In this document: positions 14,327-16,924 of the stretch, one piece after another
How the letters are laid out: every line of letters starts with the position of its first letter
How positions within the stretch are numbered: the first letter of the stretch is position 1
DNA from: an uncultured Armatimonadota bacterium
GTDB lineage: Bacteria; Armatimonadota; Armatimonadia; Armatimonadales; Armatimonadaceae
DNA length: 16,924 nucleotides
Assembly: GCA_903881535.1 (NCBI GenBank)
Contig: CAIRTT010000405.1
Span: forward strand, 1-16,924
Reading direction: 5' to 3'
The notes under the pieces: model-generated
The model's database searches: none
Seen by the model: the letters and a program-made list of their open reading frames with translations, nothing else
Told to the model about the DNA's origin: nothing
Translations under genes and position numbers: made by a program

Positions 14327-14707
14327 ATGGATATACGCCCGGAAGACCTGCCCGTTACCGTCAAAAAGCCCTGGGGCTACGAGATTTGGTACGCTTGGAC
14401 AGATCAATACGTTGGAAAGATTATCCATGTGGATGCTGGACACAAGCTCAGCCTTCAGTTCCACAATCATAAGGATGAGACGAGTTATCTGCTCCGCGGC
14501 AAGATGAACTTGATCAAGGGCACGGACGCCGAGAACCTAATGACTACAGTTATCGAACCGGGCTACACCTGGCGGAACCGACCGCTTGAAATTCATACCA
14601 TTGAGGCCCTTGAAGACTCCGATGTCCTTGAAGTCTCGACGCCGCATCTCGATGATGTCGTGCGTTTAGTGGACAACTATGGCCGCGAGGGGACAAACGC
14701 GCCGTAG
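14327..14707 (+). CDS. Cupin protein, mannose-6-phosphate isomerase type II-like
   Basis: 126 residues from the ATG at 14327, preceded by AGGAG at 14312-14316; an in-frame ATG at 14306 overlaps that site and is less likely. The WGYEIWYA start, LSLQFHNHKDETSYLLRGKM (cupin motif 1 with metal ligands H, H, E) and LEIHTIEALEDSDVLEVSTP (motif 2 His) match the small cupins related to the isomerase half of ManC. They act on sugar phosphates or bind sugar nucleotides in polysaccharide synthesis; the exact substrate is unknown. The C-terminal 55 codons and the terminator are repeated in tandem downstream. Confidence 0.85.
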   Translation: MDIRPEDLPVTVKKPWGYEIWYAWTDQYVGKIIHVDAGHKLSLQFHNHKDETSYLLRGKMNLIKGTDAENLMTTVIEPGYTWRNRPLEIHTIEALEDSDVLEVSTPHLDDVVRLVDNYGREGTNAP

Positions 14708-14767
14708 GTGGTTTGCAGACTTTTCAATGAGAGTCGGCGCCGCACTGCGGTCTGCCGGCTCTTACTT
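14543..14767 (+). repeat. Tandem repeat unit 1: cupin 3' end plus terminator
   Basis: A 225-base unit spanning the last 55 or so codons of the cupin gene, a 20-base linker and the terminator hairpin. It is followed directly by a second unit of the same length. The left edge is approximate. Confidence 0.9.
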
Positions 14768-14932
14768 TTTACGGTCATCGAACCTGGCTACAACTGGCGG
14801 AATCGACCGCTTGAAATTCATACCATTGAGGCACTCGAAGACTCCGATGTCCTCGAAGTGTCAACACCACACCTCGATGATGTCGTTCGTTTAGTGGACA
14901 ACTATGGCCGCGAGGGGACAAACGCGCCGTAG
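14708..14932 (+). pseudogene. Duplicated cupin C-terminal fragment, open and in frame with the cupin gene
   Basis: After the cupin TAG (14705-14707) the same frame is open again, starting at a GTG directly behind the stop, through the terminator hairpin region and into the copied tail, ending at TAG 14930-14932 (74 residues). The copied part, TVIEPGYNWRNRPLEIHTIE to GREGTNAP, holds cupin motif 2 but not motif 1, so it cannot form a complete cupin. Silent changes dominate relative to unit 1, unlike a free-decaying fragment. It could be a remnant of a lost second gene, a recombination product with a diverged allele, or a translated fragment by reinitiation or readthrough. Confidence 0.6.
14731..14770 (+). 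terminator. Terminator of the cupin gene, copy 1
   Basis: A long GC-rich hairpin (GAGTCGGC with GCCGGCTC, inner CCGC/GCGG) at 14731-14761 followed by TTACTTTTT. The same hairpin recurs 225 bases downstream with one base change. Confidence 0.8.
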
Positions 14933-14992
14933 GTGTTTTGTCGTCTGGTTAACGTGAGTCGGCGCCGCACTGCGGTCCGCCGGCTCTTATTT
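14768..14992 (+). repeat. Tandem repeat unit 2: cupin 3' end plus terminator
   Basis: Second 225-base unit. The coding part differs from unit 1 at 14 positions I can count, 13 of them silent. The last 45 or so bases before the stop are identical. The linker after the stop is only about half identical, whereas the terminator hairpin is almost unchanged. Confidence 0.9.
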
Positions 14993-14995
14993 TTT
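14956..14995 (+). terminator. Terminator copy 2, shared end with the convergent glycosyltransferase gene
   Basis: Same hairpin as 14731-14761, here at 14956-14986, followed by TTATTTTTT. The stop codon and last lysine codons of the minus-strand glycosyltransferase are encoded by this T-run, so the two convergent genes abut on the hairpin. Confidence 0.8.
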
Positions 14996-16285
14996 ATGCT
15001 TCGACTGATACCGTGCGAAAGCACTTTCAATCGCATCACAAGCACCGCCAACACCATTCTCCGCTGCAACCAGCTCACCGATGCGCCGTGCTGTCGCCTT
15101 AATGACTTCATCAGCCATTAATGACCGCAGCAACCGCGTATATCCCATGCCTTTACAGCGTCGGCGTGGACGCCATGCACCAAGCCCCGCTTTTACAACA
15201 CGGTGTGCATTGTCCGGCTGGTCGTGTGCAAACGGCACCACAAGCTGCGGCTTTCCGGCACGCATCGCCTGTGCAGTCGTCCCTGCCCCACCCTGATGTA
15301 CTACCAGCGAGCACTTGGGCATAATCATCGAATGCGGTGCATACGGAACAGCCAGCGCTCCAGGGGGCAGACCATCCAGCTCCGTCTGGCCATCCGGGAG
15401 ACGGCCAACCAGCAAGATCGAGCGGTGCCCCGCTCGATACGCAGCCCATGCTGATTGTTTGAAAAAGTCACCCGCTGCAAAAACGGCACTCGTCCCTAAG
15501 GTAAAGAGAATCGGTTCTGGCCCGGCATCTAAAAATGTTTGGACATCCGCGCTCCAGCCCGCCGCCTCGCCACCCTCTAAGTGATCGTGGAACAGAAATC
15601 CGGGCTGAACAACATGTTCTGGCCAGTCTGGCTGCGGCGAACCAAGCTGTGGCGAAAACAAGGCTAGCGTCAGCTCTGGGGAAAACTGGCCATCAAACAG
15701 GGGGTGGCCACCCTTTTGCATATGGTACTCGCTACGCAGGGTGTCGACAGCCTTGACCCATCGCCGGGTCTGGTACTTGGCGAGCTTTAACAAGGGTGCC
15801 ATCACGCCCGGAGGAGGCATTGGCTTACCAATCAGCTTTGTAACCCCCGGAGGAATCGGCGGATCATAGGCACTACAGAAAACAATCGGCTGGAGGACCA
15901 TCGAGAAAAATGGGATGCCAAGGCGCTCCGAAACGATTGGGCTTGGGAACACCAGTGAGTGTGAAATCAAGAGATCGGCATTTTTACATGCTGTATGGAG
16001 ATCGTCATCCATATCACGAAGACTTGGCAGAAGCACATCCGTGAGCATCGTCTTCGTGCCGGTTCGCGGATCCATCACACGCCGCGCAAGATCGTGGATA
16101 TCTTTTGGGTCCGGAAGATCCGGGCGGAGGGGATGAAACTCGTAGCCCAGAGCCTCGACGCGCTCTTTGTAGAGCGGGCAGGTCGCGATTCCGAGGTGGT
16201 GGCCACGCTGGCGAAGGCCGGCGCACAGTCCAAGAACTGGGTGCAGGTCGCCATACGTACCCCATGTTGAGACTACGATGCGCAC
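14987..16285 (-). CDS. GT1-family glycosyltransferase (UDP-glycosyltransferase-like, GT-B fold)
   Basis: 432 residues with a GTG start. The N-terminus MRIVVSTWGTYGDLHPVLGL is typical of sterol/rhamnosyl GT1 enzymes. The donor-binding C-domain has ILFTLGTSAVF, APHSMIMPKCSLVVHQGGAG, TTAQAMRAGKPQLVVPFAHD and QPDNAHRV, the usual GT1 nucleotide-sugar signature. It probably glycosylates a lipid or secondary metabolite in the cytoplasm; the acceptor cannot be told. An extended -10 (TGTTAGCAT) ends 7 nt before the GTG, so the mRNA may be leaderless. It converges on the duplicated cupin tail and diverges from the ABC transporter gene. Confidence 0.9.
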   Translation of the reverse strand: MRIVVSTWGTYGDLHPVLGLCAGLRQRGHHLGIATCPLYKERVEALGYEFHPLRPDLPDPKDIHDLARRVMDPRTGTKTMLTDVLLPSLRDMDDDLHTACKNADLLISHSLVFPSPIVSERLGIPFFSMVLQPIVFCSAYDPPIPPGVTKLIGKPMPPPGVMAPLLKLAKYQTRRWVKAVDTLRSEYHMQKGGHPLFDGQFSPELTLALFSPQLGSPQPDWPEHVVQPGFLFHDHLEGGEAAGWSADVQTFLDAGPEPILFTLGTSAVFAAGDFFKQSAWAAYRAGHRSILLVGRLPDGQTELDGLPPGALAVPYAPHSMIMPKCSLVVHQGGAGTTAQAMRAGKPQLVVPFAHDQPDNAHRVVKAGLGAWRPRRRCKGMGYTRLLRSLMADEVIKATARRIGELVAAENGVGGACDAIESAFARYQSKHKK

Positions 16286-16292
16286 AATGCCT

Positions 16293-16301
16293 ATGCTAAC
16301 A
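16293..16301 (-). promoter_or_regulatory. Extended -10 promoter (TGTTAGCAT) for the glycosyltransferase gene
   Basis: TGT-TAGCAT on the minus strand, followed by AGGCATT and the GTG start. The AGG could alternatively be a weak ribosome site. Confidence 0.4.
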
Positions 16302-16354
16302 CAACAAAGTCCTCGATTCGTGAATTGTGTGTACTGGATGCATGAACGCGTAAG

Positions 16355-16383
16355 GTTTCACTCCGGTCATTCTCCTGTAGAAT
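16355..16383 (+). promoter_or_regulatory. Candidate promoter for the ABC transporter gene
   Basis: GTTTCA, 17-base spacer, TAGAAT (16378-16383). It would give a leader of about 120 bases before the ATG at 16512, with no recognised riboswitch; a GTATAC word just before the GGAG site is an alternative late -10. Confidence 0.35.
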
Positions 16384-16511
16384 GCTCAAACGTGGTGGCG
16401 ATCATGCTGTGAACCTTGCCCTCGGGGATTCGTCCGTTGCTGTGATGCCATCCTGATGTGCCCCCCGGGAACCAGGACGCGCTAAAACCGTTACTGTATA
16501 CGGAGATAACT

Positions 16512-16924
16512 ATGCCAGTCGTATTAGAGACAACCGAATGCACCAAGACCTATAAGACGGGTAACTTTGACCTGACCGTTCTTAAAGGAATCACGCTTCA
16601 GATTCACGCTGGTGAGTTTATAGCCATCATGGGGCCATCGGGTTCCGGCAAGTCGACGTATATGAACATCCTTGGATGCCTCGACCGACCCACGACGGGC
16701 AAATACTACCTCGAGGGCGAGGATGTCTCCCGCCTCTCCGATGACCGCCTTGCCGAGGTTCGCAACCGTAAATTCGGCTTTGTTTTCCAGAGCTTCAATC
16801 TCCTCCCACGCACGACCGCACTGCGGCAGGTTGAGCTCCCGATGCTCTATGCCGGCGCAAGCAACCGTGAAGAGCGTGCCAAGTGGGCGCTGAATCGTGT
16901 TGGCCTGTCTGACCGAATGGACCA
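16512..16924 (+). CDS. ABC transporter ATP-binding protein, MacB/LolD type (3' end outside window)
   Basis: About 137 N-terminal residues. MPVVLETTECTKTYKTGNFD is followed by LTVLKGITLQIHAGEFIAIM, Walker A GPSGSGKST near 45, LGCLDRPTTGKYYLEGEDV and the Q-loop FGFVFQSFNLLPRTTAL. This is the MacB/LolD/FtsE-like group that powers lipoprotein release, macrolide or peptide efflux with FtsX-type permeases. GGAG lies 6 nt before the ATG. The signature motif and Walker B lie beyond the window, as would any permease gene. Confidence 0.93.
   Translation, partial: MPVVLETTECTKTYKTGNFDLTVLKGITLQIHAGEFIAIMGPSGSGKSTYMNILGCLDRPTTGKYYLEGEDVSRLSDDRLAEVRNRKFGFVFQSFNLLPRTTALRQVELPMLYAGASNREERAKWALNRVGLSDRMD

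Overview
The window is chromosomal DNA of a Gram-negative bacterium. Lipid A or LPS-type genes (a LpxL-like acyltransferase, GmhA, GmhB), a PEP-CTERM surface protein, a sigma-54 gene and an FG-GAP/ASPIC plus RnfD-like module point to an LPS-bearing, non-proteobacterial lineage. Armatimonadota is my best guess and Acidobacteriota the main alternative. No rRNA or tRNA is present to settle this. No CRISPR array, transposase, integrase or phage gene was found.

Layout. (a) 1-3466, plus: the 3' end of one CRTAC1-type FG-GAP protein, a complete second one with a C-terminal ASPIC/UnbV domain, and an RnfD/NqrB-like membrane protein, tightly packed and closed by a terminator. (b) 3467-4653, minus: gmhA-gmhB, two steps of heptose-phosphate synthesis. 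(c) 4774-5400, plus: a DedA-family membrane protein, followed by a decayed copy of its own 3' end. (d) 5571-7702, minus: pyrimidine-nucleoside phosphorylase overlapping a PEP-CTERM protein gene. (e) 8087-9496, minus: rpoN, with two identical terminator units downstream and a consensus sigma-54 promoter on the opposite strand just upstream. (f) 9560-11057, minus: ridA and a LpxL-like acyltransferase. (g) 11136-13228, minus: secE-nusG-rplK-rplA, with a structured nusG-rplK spacer and a strong terminator. (h) 13325-14107, minus: an APH-like kinase. (i) 14327-14992, plus: a mannose-6-phosphate-isomerase-like cupin, followed by an in-frame tandem copy of its C-terminal third plus terminator. (j) 14987-16285, minus: a GT1 glycosyltransferase. 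(k) 16512-end, plus: the start of a MacB/LolD-type ABC ATPase.

How the genes fit together. The heptose genes, the cupin, the glycosyltransferase and the acyltransferase suit envelope glycan and lipid synthesis but do not form one operon. The secE-nusG-rplK-rplA block is the conserved protein export, elongation and ribosomal protein cluster. Several genes (pdp, ridA, the acyltransferase, the glycosyltransferase) have a -10-like hexamer 6-7 nt before the start codon, which suggests leaderless mRNAs. Operon-internal genes carry Shine-Dalgarno sequences.

The most notable observations are three separate duplications of gene 3' ends or terminators (dedA, rpoN, cupin), the nearly all-synonymous divergence of the cupin tail copy, the sigma-54 promoter beside rpoN, and a strong excess of the pentamer GGATG/CATCC.
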